From: a virus
Reading direction: 5' to 3' (one strand)
DNA length: 44,714 bases
Virus record (IMG/VR): IMGVR_UViG_3300010885_050227
Span: 1 to 44,714 of that record
Under the pieces are notes generated by a model that was not told where the DNA came from, ran no database searches, and was given only the letters and a program-made list of their open reading frames with translations. The translations under genes and the position numbers were made by a program. Positions 13,799 to 21,656 of this stretch are shown here, piece after piece (positions within the stretch are counted from its first letter, which is position 1; every line of letters starts with the position of its first letter).

Positions 13799-15244
13799 AT
13801 GCAACTCCTGAAGAAAGTCGACGCCGATGAGGTGTCTCCCGTGAAGCGGGGGGCAAACCGCAAGGGCGTCATCCTCAAGGACGAAGGAGGAACGATGAGC
13901 CGCGCCAGCATCGCGAGCATCATGGATACACCGTGGGAACGCGAGGGAGCGCTCGTGGACGATCTTCGCAAGGAGGGCGTCGATGAGGACGTGATTCGCG
14001 CGACCGTCGCATCCGTTCGGCTCGCGAAGGGCGTGGAATCGTCTCTTCCGAGTGGGATCGTCGAGAAGCTCGGCCGCGAGATGTACGCGCGGCAGAACGC
14101 GCCTCTCAACACATCGTCCGCCCCGAGCGAGGGTGACCTTATTGGTCGCAGCTTCGGGGATCCGGACGAGGGGACGTCCCCGAAGATCACCGAACTGAAG
14201 GGGAAGGGACGCGACGGAAGCCTCTCCGGGAAGGGCGCAGGCAAGAAGGTTGCCGCCGACCCCGATATGGATGAGGACGACGACGAGGTCTGCAAGGCGT
14301 TCGAGGAGTGCGTCGCGAAGCGCTCGTACAGCGCCGACGACCGGAAGGCGATGGCATCGAACGGGCAGGCGATGCCCGGCGGTCGCTACCCGATCCCCGA
14401 CAGGGACGCCCTCTCCGACGCGATCCACGCGGTCGGCCGGGGGAAGGGCAGCCACGCCGCGATCAAGGCGCACATCATGTCTCGCGCGAAGGCGCTCGGC
14501 GCCACGTCGATGCTTCCCGACACCTGGATGGTGTCGAAGGATGACCTCACACCCGAGGAAACGATGTCGCTGCTGAAGCGCATCGCCAAGGCGTTCGGCA
14601 AAAAGCCGATGGACTATTCCCCGGATGACGGGGACGACAAGGAGCCGGACGACGATCCGGACGACACCGACGACGAAAGCGTCGAGAAGGGGGGCACAGT
14701 GGAAACCCACGCCGTGCCGATTCAGAAGGAGGACGGGTCGTGGGACCTCACGGGTGTCCCCGAGTCCGCCCGTCCGTACTACGAGCTCACGATCTCGAAG
14801 GCCGCGGAGCGCGAGGAGCGCATCGCCAAGGCCGAGGAGCAGGTCGCGACACTGACCGATGAGCTCCGCACGAAGGAGATCATCGCGAAGGCCGAGACCG
14901 AGTTCCAGAACGTCGGAGCACAGGACGATGTCGTCTCGATCCTCAGGGAGGCCGGCTCCAAGCTGTCCCCCGAGGGATACGAGAAGCTCGTCGGTGTTCT
15001 CTCTGGCGCGAGCGAGAAGATCAAGAAGGGCGACCTGTTCGCGGAGATGGGATCCACCTACGGTGCCAATGGCGCCGACGGGATCGACTCCTTCGCCAAG
15101 ATCGAGAAGGCCGCATCCATGCTCGTTGAGAAGTCCGACACGGGCATGACCAAGGAGCAGGCCATCGAGGCCGTCCTGAAGACCAGCGAGGGCCAGGCGC
15201 TCTACAGCGCATACATGGCCGAAACCGGATTGGGGGTGTCGTAA
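13799..15244 (+). CDS. Scaffold-like head assembly protein
   Basis: A 481-residue acidic, helical protein between the protease and the capsid genes, the usual scaffold position. The N-terminus (MQLLKKVDADEVSPVKRGAN) is a conserved-looking leader of this class. Residues about 180-245 (PGGRYPIPDRDALSDAIHA, then AIKAHIMSRAKALGA) form a small domain seen in many phage head proteins. An Asp/Glu-rich tract (about 275-300) precedes a coiled coil (AAEREERIAKAEEQVATLTD) and a C-terminal helical capsid-binding tail. ATG 13799 has only a weak AAGG upstream, whereas internal ATG 13895 has a strong AGGAGG 4 nt away, so two products are possible. Confidence 0.75.
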   Translation: MQLLKKVDADEVSPVKRGANRKGVILKDEGGTMSRASIASIMDTPWEREGALVDDLRKEGVDEDVIRATVASVRLAKGVESSLPSGIVEKLGREMYARQNAPLNTSSAPSEGDLIGRSFGDPDEGTSPKITELKGKGRDGSLSGKGAGKKVAADPDMDEDDDEVCKAFEECVAKRSYSADDRKAMASNGQAMPGGRYPIPDRDALSDAIHAVGRGKGSHAAIKAHIMSRAKALGATSMLPDTWMVSKDDLTPEETMSLLKRIAKAFGKKPMDYSPDDGDDKEPDDDPDDTDDESVEKGGTVETHAVPIQKEDGSWDLTGVPESARPYYELTISKAAEREERIAKAEEQVATLTDELRTKEIIAKAETEFQNVGAQDDVVSILREAGSKLSPEGYEKLVGVLSGASEKIKKGDLFAEMGSTYGANGADGIDSFAKIEKAASMLVEKSDTGMTKEQAIEAVLKTSEGQALYSAYMAETGLGVS

Positions 15245-15670
15245 ATGGCAGGTCCCGCGTATGAGATGAACTGGGGCACAGACATCACGCTCCCCACCGA
15301 CTTCGACATGACGGGAGATCAGTTCCTCTTCGTCACGCTCGGGTCGGACGGATACATCAACGTCGCATCGACGGGTCAGCTTGCGATCGGCGTCTGTCAG
15401 GACAGCCCGGTCGGAACGCCGACTGCACCGATCGGTGTGCCGGTGCGCACGATGGCGCCGACGAAGATCCAGGGGGGCGGCACGTTCGTCGCTGGCGATC
15501 TGCTCGCGTCGAACTCAGTCGGGAAGGCCGTGAAGTACACGGGCGCCTCGGTCTACACCGGAACGCCGTACACGGTCTCCGGCAGCCAGGTTCTCGGGAT
15601 CGCGCTGAACTCAGGCGCCTCCGGGAGCGACTCCGCGATGCTCTTCAGGCCGAGCGGCCTGTCGGCGTAA
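15245..15670 (+). CDS. Capsid decoration (cement) protein, DUF2190-like
   Basis: A 141-residue beta-rich protein whose ATG follows the scaffold stop directly. It has the pattern of phage capsid cement proteins that bind the outside of expanded capsids: QFLFVTLGSDGYINVAS, then a QLAIGVCQDSP turn, a P-IGVPVRTM strand, GGGTFVAGDLLASNSVGKAV, and a closing QVLGIALNSGASGSDSAM. The position between scaffold and major capsid protein agrees. It is a likely surface-exposed target for the glycosyltransferases, but no evidence in the sequence shows which protein is modified. Confidence 0.8.
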   Translation: MAGPAYEMNWGTDITLPTDFDMTGDQFLFVTLGSDGYINVASTGQLAIGVCQDSPVGTPTAPIGVPVRTMAPTKIQGGGTFVAGDLLASNSVGKAVKYTGASVYTGTPYTVSGSQVLGIALNSGASGSDSAMLFRPSGLSA

Positions 15671-15687
15671 GGAAGGAGGGGATCTAG

Positions 15688-16680
15688 GTGCCGCAGCCGC
15701 AGTCATCTCAGGTTCATGTCAATGCGCCGCTGACCAACATCAGCCAGGCGTATATGCAGACAACGACCGACTACATCGCCGACAAGGTGTTCCCGGTCGT
15801 GCCCGTTCAGAAGCAGTCCGATCGCTACTTCGTCTACACGAAGGGCGACTGGTTCCGCGACGAGGCACAGCTTCGGGCCCCGGGCACGGAGTCGGCGGGT
15901 GGTGGGTACAACATCGACAACACCCCGTCGTACTACGCTCCGGTCTACGCCTTCCACAAGGACGTCGACCCGCAGATCCGGGCGAACTCGGACATCCCGC
16001 TGAACGCAGACCGCGACGCCACGCTCTTTGTGACGCAGCGGATGCTGCTCAAGCGCGAGATCCTGTTCACGACGGTCGCGATGACCACGTCGGTCTGGAC
16101 TGGTTCCACCACGGGCGGAGACATCACCCCGTCCCCGCAGTGGAACCTCGCCAACTCGACGCCGCTCGAGGACATCGAGGTGCAGATCTGGTCGATCAAG
16201 CAGAACACGGCGAAGTTCCCGAACAAGTTCGTGCTCGGGGCACGCGTCTGGGAGGTTCTCAAGAACCACGACGAGATCGTGCAGCGCATCAAGTACACCC
16301 AGCGCGGTGTCGTCACGACCGACCTGCTCGCCTCGCTCATCGCCCCTCCGGGCGTCGAGAACTTCGAGGTGCTCGTCGCCGCGGCGATCCAGAACACAGC
16401 CGCAGAGGGAGCCGCGGACGCGTTCTCGTTCATCTCCCCGACGAAGGGTGCACTTCTGCTCTACGCGGAGCCGGAGCCGGGCATCATGGTGCCCTCCGCC
16501 GGCTACATCTTCACCTGGGTCGGTCTGCTCGGCGCCGGGGCATTCGGCTCGCGGATCTCGCAGATCCCGACTCCGCTGCTCGGCATCGGCTCCGTCCGGG
16601 TCGAGGGTGAGCTCGCGTTCAGCACAAAGATCGTCGGTGCCGACCTGGGCGTCTGGTTCCAGAACGCCGTGAGCGCGTAA
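15688..16680 (+). CDS. Major capsid protein
   Basis: 330 residues, starting at GTG 15688 with AAGGAGGGG (15673-15681) upstream. The N-terminal arm (VHVNAPLTNISQAYM at about 8-22, then YIADKVFPVVPVQKQSDRY) is characteristic of a large group of HK97-fold capsid proteins. A long E-loop region follows, and then the P/A domains (NKFVLGARVWEVLKNHDEI, then IFTWVGLLGAGAFG). It forms the icosahedral shell. The arm motif recurs inside the upstream Nudix-protease, which suggests shared binding or an assembly tag. Directly followed by a short acidic protein gene. Confidence 0.92.
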   Translation: MPQPQSSQVHVNAPLTNISQAYMQTTTDYIADKVFPVVPVQKQSDRYFVYTKGDWFRDEAQLRAPGTESAGGGYNIDNTPSYYAPVYAFHKDVDPQIRANSDIPLNADRDATLFVTQRMLLKREILFTTVAMTTSVWTGSTTGGDITPSPQWNLANSTPLEDIEVQIWSIKQNTAKFPNKFVLGARVWEVLKNHDEIVQRIKYTQRGVVTTDLLASLIAPPGVENFEVLVAAAIQNTAAEGAADAFSFISPTKGALLLYAEPEPGIMVPSAGYIFTWVGLLGAGAFGSRISQIPTPLLGIGSVRVEGELAFSTKIVGADLGVWFQNAVSA

Positions 16681-16682
16681 CG

Positions 16683-17162
16683 ATGACGGTCGAGTTCGGA
16701 TTCAAGGCGATCAAGCCGATCAAGGCCGAGCATCCGCTCGGCTCGGGCATCGTCGTCTCGTACGAGCCCGGTGACGAGGTTCCCGCTTCCGAGTGGGGAC
16801 GCGCCGCCGGCAACCTCGTCGAATCCGGAAAGATCATGCGGTATGCCCGGAACGTGGACACGGTGGGAGAAGATCCCGCCGTGTCCACCCCGGCTCCCGT
16901 GGTCGACCCGGACACCGATGAGGACGAGGACGGCGAGCCGGTCGCTGACGAGAACTCCCCGTTTCCGCGCAACGAAGGGGGCGGCTGGTACAGGCTCTCC
17001 GACGGAGAGCGGATCCGCGGCAAGGTGAAGGCATTCCACTCGCAGGCGGTGCTCGATCAGGATGCCCCCGCTGGGAGCACCGACGAAGAGCAGGACGGCG
17101 AGGAGCAGTCGCAGGAGCCCTCCGAGAGCACCGACGCTGACGCGTCGGAGGCGCAGGAGTAG
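16683..17162 (+). CDS. Hypothetical head-associated protein, 159 aa
   Basis: Starts two bases after the capsid stop. The N-terminal half is a small beta domain (TVEFGFKAIKPIKAEHPLG, then EPGDEVPASEWGRAAGNLVESG). The second half is acidic and disordered (VVDPDTDEDEDGEPVADE), and GWYRLSDGERIRGKVKA interrupts it before a Glu/Ser/Asp-rich tail. Similar acidic proteins downstream of capsid genes are common in actinophages, but their role is not established. Capsid or connector association is inferred from position. Confidence 0.65.
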   Translation: MTVEFGFKAIKPIKAEHPLGSGIVVSYEPGDEVPASEWGRAAGNLVESGKIMRYARNVDTVGEDPAVSTPAPVVDPDTDEDEDGEPVADENSPFPRNEGGGWYRLSDGERIRGKVKAFHSQAVLDQDAPAGSTDEEQDGEEQSQEPSESTDADASEAQE

Positions 17163-17165
17163 ACG

Positions 17166-17465
17166 ATGGCGATTACGGCGGCCACGGTCACGATCGACGA
17201 CGCGAGAGCGTACGTGGTCGTGGCCGCCCTCAACGCGAACGCGAAGGCCTACGCGTACCAGTCCCCGACCTCGTTCCGGAGCGTCCTGGTCACGAACCTG
17301 TCGAACAAGACGGTGTGGCTCGGCGACTCCGCCGTCTCGAGCGCCGCGACCGGCTACAGCCTCCCGGCTGGCGGTTCCGCCACCTTCACGCTCGCACCGT
17401 ACGTCGCGCTGTACGGGAAGTCGTCGCAGTTCAGCGCGACGCTCACCTACGCCGCGACCTCGTAG
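17166..17465 (+). CDS. Small beta-rich structural protein, 99 aa
   Basis: Ala/Ser/Thr-rich beta protein with alternating strands (RSVLVTNLSNKTVWLGD, then YSLPAGGSATFTLAP, then FSATLTYAATS). This looks like a beta-sandwich, such as a minor head decoration or head-fibre unit. It is located among the head-completion genes and encoded with strong GC-rich third positions. No family assignment is secure. Confidence 0.6.
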   Translation: MAITAATVTIDDARAYVVVAALNANAKAYAYQSPTSFRSVLVTNLSNKTVWLGDSAVSSAATGYSLPAGGSATFTLAPYVALYGKSSQFSATLTYAATS

Positions 17466-17477
17466 ACTGGGGAAGAT

Positions 17478-17975
17478 ATGTCGTGGACATGGGATCCCGA
17501 CCTTCTTGCTACTTCGCAGCTGATGCAGGTCCGCGCGGAGATTCAGGATGTCGACGTGCGAAACCAGCTTCTCTCCGATCAGGAGATCGAATACTTCGGC
17601 ACGGTCGAGATGAACTTCTGGGGCGCAGCCGCGCGCTGCGCTGAGGTCGTCTCGCGCGGCTTCCTCCGCAAGGCCGACGTGAAGCTCGGGCGCGCGATGC
17701 AGATCACCTACACGAAGTCGGCGCAGCAGTGGGCCGACATGAGCGTCCGCCTGCGCCGGAAGGCGATGGGCACGATTGTTCCGTGGGTTGGTGGCATGAG
17801 CGTCACCGACAAGGTCATCTACTCGCAGCAGTCCGACATCGTCGCGCCGATCTTCACCAAGACGATGCTCGAGAACCCGTGGACGGGTGGCTACGACAGT
17901 GACAGCCTACCGCCGGTTGGGAACGGGATGACGCCCGGGCTTGGAGGCCTCGACGAGGAGCAGATCGGCGGATGA
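17478..17975 (+). CDS. Head-tail connector (adaptor) protein
   Basis: 165 residues with an N-terminal helical region LMQVRAEIQDVDVRNQLLSDQEIEYF typical of gp6/gp15-like adaptors that bind the portal's lower face. A helical EVVSRGFLRKADVKLGRAMQI core follows, then a flexible C-terminus rich in Gly and Pro. GGGGAAG (17469-17475) precedes ATG 17478. It is first in the series adaptor, stopper, completion protein, tail terminator, the standard siphovirus order, which supports the assignment. Confidence 0.75.
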   Translation: MSWTWDPDLLATSQLMQVRAEIQDVDVRNQLLSDQEIEYFGTVEMNFWGAAARCAEVVSRGFLRKADVKLGRAMQITYTKSAQQWADMSVRLRRKAMGTIVPWVGGMSVTDKVIYSQQSDIVAPIFTKTMLENPWTGGYDSDSLPPVGNGMTPGLGGLDEEQIGG

Positions 17976-18352
17976 CGATCTCCCTTCCACCGGAGATCGC
18001 CGCGCTGATGACGGGCACCGTGACTTGGGAGCGGTGGATTCGCTTTAACGGCAAGGCCGAGCCCGAGTTCGCAGCAGCCGAGGAGCTCACGTGCTGGATC
18101 GAGCCGCTCGCCACACAGTCCGCCGGCGGCGCGGTTCCGAAGCGTCGCACCGAGGACTGGACGGTCGACCTTCAGTACACCCTCTTCTTCAATGGCGACG
18201 ACCCGCTCGCGCAGCAGATCACGACGTTCGACCGGATCACGCTCTCAACGCCGTTCTCAAGCGACAAGCCCCTGCAGCCGGACTACGTGCAGGCCTACTA
18301 CGGGCCGCCGTTCGACAACGCGAACGCATGGCTGATCGAGGTTGGTCTCTAA
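17972..18352 (+). CDS. Head-tail stopper-like protein
   Basis: A 126-residue beta-rich protein starting in an ATGA overlap with the adaptor. TVTWERWIRFNGKAEPEFA and the C-terminal DYVQAYYGPPFDNANAWLIEV suggest the small beta-barrel of stopper proteins that plug the connector until the tail docks. Position and size fit. The family match is weak on its own, so this is mostly a synteny call. Confidence 0.6.
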   Translation: MTISLPPEIAALMTGTVTWERWIRFNGKAEPEFAAAEELTCWIEPLATQSAGGAVPKRRTEDWTVDLQYTLFFNGDDPLAQQITTFDRITLSTPFSSDKPLQPDYVQAYYGPPFDNANAWLIEVGL

Positions 18353-18876
18353 TGGCCGGTGAGTTCACCAAGGCCGGTGAGCGTCTGATCGCGCAGTTGC
18401 GCGAGGCGCTCGTCGACGAGGCGAAGAGCATCATGCGCGAGTCGATCCAGGAGTGCCCGATTTCGGATGAGAACACCTATGTGCCGCAGTTCCGAATGAT
18501 CGGCGGGCGCCTGAAGTACCTCGGGGACGATCACGACATGGTCGGCGACAACGGGACGCTCCGGCGTTCCGCCCGCGTGTTCGCCCCCGTCCAGGAGGGT
18601 GAGCGGATCGTGGTCGAGATGGGCTACGGGTTCGGTGACGAGGTGAATCCGGTGGGTCGCCTGGCGTCGCAGTACGCTGTTGCGGTGCACGAGCGAGCAG
18701 AGCTCCACCATGATCCTCCGACAAAGGATCACTACCTTGAGGATCCGGTGCTCGCCCACGCGGGCACGTTCGGGCGGAGTCTCGCGATCAAGGTAAGGGC
18801 GATGGGTGACGCGTTCCCGTTTGAGGTTGCGCACGGACTCACGGCTGCCGAAGGCCTCGATCTGGGAGCCGAGTAG
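18352..18876 (+). CDS. HK97 gp10-like tail completion protein
   Basis: 174 residues. ATG 18352 overlaps the previous TAA by one base. A helical N-terminus (AGERLIAQLREALVDEAKSIM) leads to the conserved end-region YAVAVHERAELHHDPPTKDHYLEDPV (about 113-138). This matches the Y-A-x-x-x-E ... P-x-K-x-x-x-x-P pattern of gp10-like neck proteins joining head and tail. It belongs to the late structural chain, with one-base stop/start overlaps at both ends. Confidence 0.75.
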   Translation: MAGEFTKAGERLIAQLREALVDEAKSIMRESIQECPISDENTYVPQFRMIGGRLKYLGDDHDMVGDNGTLRRSARVFAPVQEGERIVVEMGYGFGDEVNPVGRLASQYAVAVHERAELHHDPPTKDHYLEDPVLAHAGTFGRSLAIKVRAMGDAFPFEVAHGLTAAEGLDLGAE

Positions 18877-19337
18877 TGGCGCTGTCGCTCGGCGAGGAGA
18901 TCGCCACCTACCTTCAGAGGCAGTCGCTTTCGACCGACCTGAACTACGACGGCTCCGGCGACATCAACCTGTTCGTCACACAGCTGCCCGATCAGCCCGA
19001 CCTTGCGGTCGCGATCATCGAGCGCGGAGGGCTCGCGCCGATGACGACGCTCACAGGCGGTGGCGCGGCGGAGTCGCGGCTCGATCGTCCGCGCATCCAG
19101 ATTCGGGTGCGCTCCGGCATGGGTGCGGGCCAGTATGACGCCGGACAGTCGCTCGCGCAGTCGGTCTACTGGGCGCTCCAGGGGATCAACGAGACGATCC
19201 TGAACCCGCCGAACGGGCAGTTGTTCCACCTGATCGAGGCGGTGCAGCCACCGCAGTACCTCGGCCGGGAGATCGAGCGGGAGCGCAACCAGTGGAGCCA
19301 GTCGTTTCAGATCTGGTGGGACAACGCAGCAACCTGA
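18876..19337 (+). CDS. Tail terminator-like protein
   Basis: 153 residues, starting at GTG 18876 on the last base of the previous stop. The pattern of an N-terminal helix (SLGEEIATYLQRQ), strands (LAVAIIERGG, then RPRIQIRVRSGM) and a C-terminal strand QSFQIWWDN is that of tail terminators/minor capsid proteins that cap the tail tube. Its last 31 bases overlap the 3' end of the antisense HNH gene. The overlap means the endonuclease gene landed exactly at the end of this gene without destroying it. Confidence 0.7.
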   Translation: MALSLGEEIATYLQRQSLSTDLNYDGSGDINLFVTQLPDQPDLAVAIIERGGLAPMTTLTGGGAAESRLDRPRIQIRVRSGMGAGQYDAGQSLAQSVYWALQGINETILNPPNGQLFHLIEAVQPPQYLGREIERERNQWSQSFQIWWDNAAT

Positions 19338-19852
19338 AGAGTGATGACCCCAGCGTGAAACTTGCGATGGCAGTTGGCACACAGGACTACGCATTTGTCG
19401 ATCTCGGCCGAAATCGACTCGAGAGACTTGTGAACAAGCTGATAGGGAGTGATCTGAAACGACTTCTCCGCCGGGTTTAGGTGGTGGAAGTCCAGACATG
19501 CAAGTTCCGTCTCGGGACAACAGAGGCACCCTGCTGACTTCCGTTCGGCGACTAGACCCTTGATCGCGGGAATCTTCTTGGCCGCCGCCCGTCGTTTCGC
19601 CGCCCTGGTTGCCTCGACAAAGGACGGATCGGTCGCCATCCTCTCCCTCCTTCGGACGCGCCTAGCCTCAAGAACCCTCTCGGGATTCTCCCTTTTCCAC
19701 GCCAGAGAACGCTCTTGTAGCTTCCGCTTGAACTCGGGGTCGTCCTTGTGTGTTTCGTAGTACTCGCGAGCCCTCTTCCTCGCCTCATCGGCGTGTGATC
19801 GTGCGTACTCGCGAGCATATTCGCGGCGACTCTCCGGGTCCTTTCTCGGCAT
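19307..19852 (-). CDS. HNH endonuclease, antisense (homing type)
   Basis: The only minus-strand gene with good support, 181 residues. The N-terminal two thirds are very basic (KRAREYYETHKDDPEF, then RRRERMA), likely DNA-binding. The C-terminal third has a CLCCPETELACLDFHHLNP zinc/HNH motif with the His-His pair, then VVLCANCHRKFH (about 151-162), closing a four-cysteine zinc site. Start: CAT at 19850-19852 on the plus strand. A TAGTCT box lies 6 nt upstream on its strand, giving its own leaderless-type promoter. Its 3' end overlaps the tail terminator gene by 31 bp. Placement between conserved tail genes is typical of a homing element. Confidence 0.85.
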   Translation of the reverse strand: MPRKDPESRREYAREYARSHADEARKRAREYYETHKDDPEFKRKLQERSLAWKRENPERVLEARRVRRRERMATDPSFVEATRAAKRRAAAKKIPAIKGLVAERKSAGCLCCPETELACLDFHHLNPAEKSFQITPYQLVHKSLESISAEIDKCVVLCANCHRKFHAGVITLQVAALSHQI

Positions 19853-19965
19853 ATAGAAAGACTACCACGGAACCTGCTGGTGGATAGTCACTTTTTCCCA
19901 TCGGCCTGCATCCTGTTCGGCAGCCGATAAGCGCGTCCAACTACGATTTCTGGGAGGTGAGTCGC
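19853..19965. other. Non-coding gap with divergent signals
   Basis: A 113-nt gap between the antisense HNH start and the tail tube start. It contains TAGTCT (minus strand, 19859-19864), a GATAG box at 19883, and GCCGATAAGCGCGTCC at 19923-19938, a near copy of the sequence before the scaffold gene. A ribosome binding site TGGGAGG (19951-19957) also lies here. It probably carries divergent promoters for HNH and tail genes. Confidence 0.35.
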
Positions 19966-20376
19966 TTGGCAACTGGTTTCGCCGGGAAAGGCGGATCTCT
20001 ATACGTTCCGGGTACGCCAAACGTGCCCGTGGCGAGCATCACCAACTGGTCGCTCAGCATCAGCGCCGACAACTACGAGTCGACGGTTCTCGGAGACAAC
20101 TGGAAGCAGTACATTCCGGGGCTTCGCGGCTGGTCAGGCAAGGCGACCGGCTTCTACAACATCGTGAACGACCCGACGGGGCAGCAGGCGCTCTACAACG
20201 CGCTGCTCAACGGGAACTCGATCGCAATCCAGATGCAGACGGGCGCCGTTGCGGGCTCGGGCATGTGGGAAGGCCTGACGAACATCACGGCCGTCGATGT
20301 ATCTGACCCGGTCAACAACATCGTCACGATCGACTTCACGTTCGTTGGCACCGGCTCCCTCCAGCACTCGCCGTAA
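19966..20376 (+). CDS. Major tail (tube) protein
   Basis: 136 residues from TTG 19966, chosen because GGGAGG (19952-19957) is well spaced. GTG 19957 is in frame but too close to it. The fold pattern is that of TP901-like tube subunits: an N-terminal GGSLYVPGTPNVPVASI strand, SLSISADNYESTVLGD, WKQYIPGLRGWSGKATGFYN, and a closing VDVSDPVNNIVTIDFTFVGTG. Many copies stack into the tail tube. The position before the chaperone pair and tape measure is diagnostic of siphovirus tail operons. Confidence 0.88.
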   Translation: MATGFAGKGGSLYVPGTPNVPVASITNWSLSISADNYESTVLGDNWKQYIPGLRGWSGKATGFYNIVNDPTGQQALYNALLNGNSIAIQMQTGAVAGSGMWEGLTNITAVDVSDPVNNIVTIDFTFVGTGSLQHSP

Positions 20377-20381
20377 CCCCG

Positions 20382-20960
20382 GTGCGCCGCTTCCGTGGAA
20401 GCGCATCGGAGCTCTTCTTCGTGTCGGACCCGGCGCCGTTCACAGCCGCTCTTGGCGACTGCGGCGACGGGTTCGACTGGCGCGTGTCCGATCAGGCCTT
20501 CTCGGCCTGGTGTTCTGACCCGGCGCCCACCTTTGAGGCCCATGGCGCCGGCGGGTGGGAGCCGGTTGAGCCGTCCGAGGTGCACCCGCAGTCCGGCCGT
20601 GTCAGCTTCGACCGATGCCTGGCAGGCATGGGTGTGTACGTGAGAGGGTTCTTCTACCCGACGTCTCGGGCGGGTGTTTCAGGCGCCTACGGGTTGTCGG
20701 TGAGCGCGGCGACGGAGCGGTCGAACTCCCTCGGGGATGGAAGCACGTCGGTGATGACGATGACGAAGGTGGGGGAGGCGACGGCGTCGCTCGAGGATGT
20801 CGAACTCGACGCGCATGTCACGCTCGGGAACGAGCGGATGCTGGTGCGGATGCCGCAGGGGCCGGGGGATATTTTCGGGGTTGGGGAAATCGTGTCTATC
20901 ATCGACCGGAACGTTCGTATCCGATTCGATGAAGGGAGTCTTGCCTATGTCCCCCGTTGA
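20382..20960 (+). CDS. Tail-region protein of unknown function, 192 aa
   Basis: Starts at GTG 20382 just after the tube gene; its last 14 bases overlap the chaperone. The N-terminal half has scattered aromatic residues and aspartates (CGDGFDWRVSDQAFSAWC). The C-terminal half (SNSLGDGSTSVMTMTKVGE, then ASLEDVELDAHVTL, then GVGEIVSIIDRN) looks like a beta domain resembling phage tube or fibre-like pieces. It might be an additional tail or head decoration protein. I do not recognise the family. Confidence 0.55.
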   Translation: MRRFRGSASELFFVSDPAPFTAALGDCGDGFDWRVSDQAFSAWCSDPAPTFEAHGAGGWEPVEPSEVHPQSGRVSFDRCLAGMGVYVRGFFYPTSRAGVSGAYGLSVSAATERSNSLGDGSTSVMTMTKVGEATASLEDVELDAHVTLGNERMLVRMPQGPGDIFGVGEIVSIIDRNVRIRFDEGSLAYVPR

Positions 20961-21450
20961 CACCCCCACCCCCCAGGAAGAGATGATTCCGGCGAATCCG
21001 CCGAAGCCTCCGGTTGCAGCGTCGAAGGCGTTCGCCGACAAGGGCGCGTGGCTCGCCGCCGCCGGCCGCTTCAAGGAGGAAGAGCACGAGGTCGAGGGGA
21101 TCGGCGTCGTGCTGTTCTCCGAGATCAGCGCCGCCGCTCGAGCGGAGATCCTCGGCCAGATGGCATCCGCGATGCAGCCCGATCCGGAGACGAAGGAGAA
21201 GGGGAAACTCGACACGGTCGCCTACCAGAAGGCGCTCCTGCTCGCCGGCGTCGTCGATCCGAACTCGCCCGCCGGGTCGCGGAACCCGCTGTTCAAGGCC
21301 GGCGACATGGACGCGGTGATGCGCATCGGTGGCGCGGCCGTGACGGAGGCGGTCGCGGTCGTCGAGCGCCTGTCGAAGATGGGTCGCTGGCAGGTGGAGG
21401 CCGAGGGAAACTCCGAACCCACCCCGAGCGGCGCGTCTACTTCCGGATAG
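20947..21450 (+). CDS. Tail assembly chaperone, short form (G-like)
   Basis: 167 residues starting at ATG 20947 (GAAGGGAG 9 nt upstream), immediately before the tape measure operon. The protein is helical and acidic with Pro-rich ends (PTPQEEMIPANPPKPP). The body EEHEVEGIGVVLFSEISAAARAEIL is typical of the smaller chaperone that coats the tape measure before tube assembly. Its end overlaps a second reading frame that continues to 21590, and a slippery heptamer sits at 21405-21411. It is thus the shorter product of a frameshift pair. Confidence 0.85.
   Translation: MSPVDTPTPQEEMIPANPPKPPVAASKAFADKGAWLAAAGRFKEEEHEVEGIGVVLFSEISAAARAEILGQMASAMQPDPETKEKGKLDTVAYQKALLLAGVVDPNSPAGSRNPLFKAGDMDAVMRIGGAAVTEAVAVVERLSKMGRWQVEAEGNSEPTPSGASTSG
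21405..21411 (+). other. Programmed -1 frameshift site GGGAAAC
   Basis: In the chaperone frame the bases are read G GGA AAC, exactly the X_XXY_YYZ slippery pattern (lambda gpG uses GGGAAAG). A one-base slip here moves reading into the frame that encodes a chaperone C-terminal extension ending at 21590. The zero frame stops at 21450. Confidence 0.85.
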
Positions 21451-21590
21451 CGGAATCGGTCGGGTGCACAGTCAGTGAGCTTCTTCAGCGCATGGGATCA
21501 TCCGAGATGGCGGAATGGATCGCGGAGTTCCGCATGCGCAACGAAGAAGAGAAGCGTGCGATCGAGAAGGCGCGCAATCAGTCTGAGTAG
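21411..21590 (+). CDS. Chaperone C-terminal extension (T part of GT fusion)
   Basis: Entered by -1 slippage at GGGAAAC. After the shift the frame reads LRTHPERRVYFRIAESVGCT and continues to TAG 21588-21590, giving a fusion of about 214 residues with the upstream 155 residues. The extension (VSELLQRMGSSEMAEWIAEF, ending in an EEEKRAIEKA helix) is the usual tail-recruiting T domain. It has no independent start codon near the junction. The full product, used in a small fraction of chains, recruits tube subunits onto the tape measure (family knowledge). Confidence 0.85.
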   Translation, partial: LRTHPERRVYFRIAESVGCTVSELLQRMGSSEMAEWIAEFRMRNEEEKRAIEKARNQSE

Positions 21591-21656
21591 GGCGGGAGGG
21601 CGGCAGCCATAGACGTTGCCGTCCTTACCGCCCAGCTTGAGGCGAACATCGCGGGG

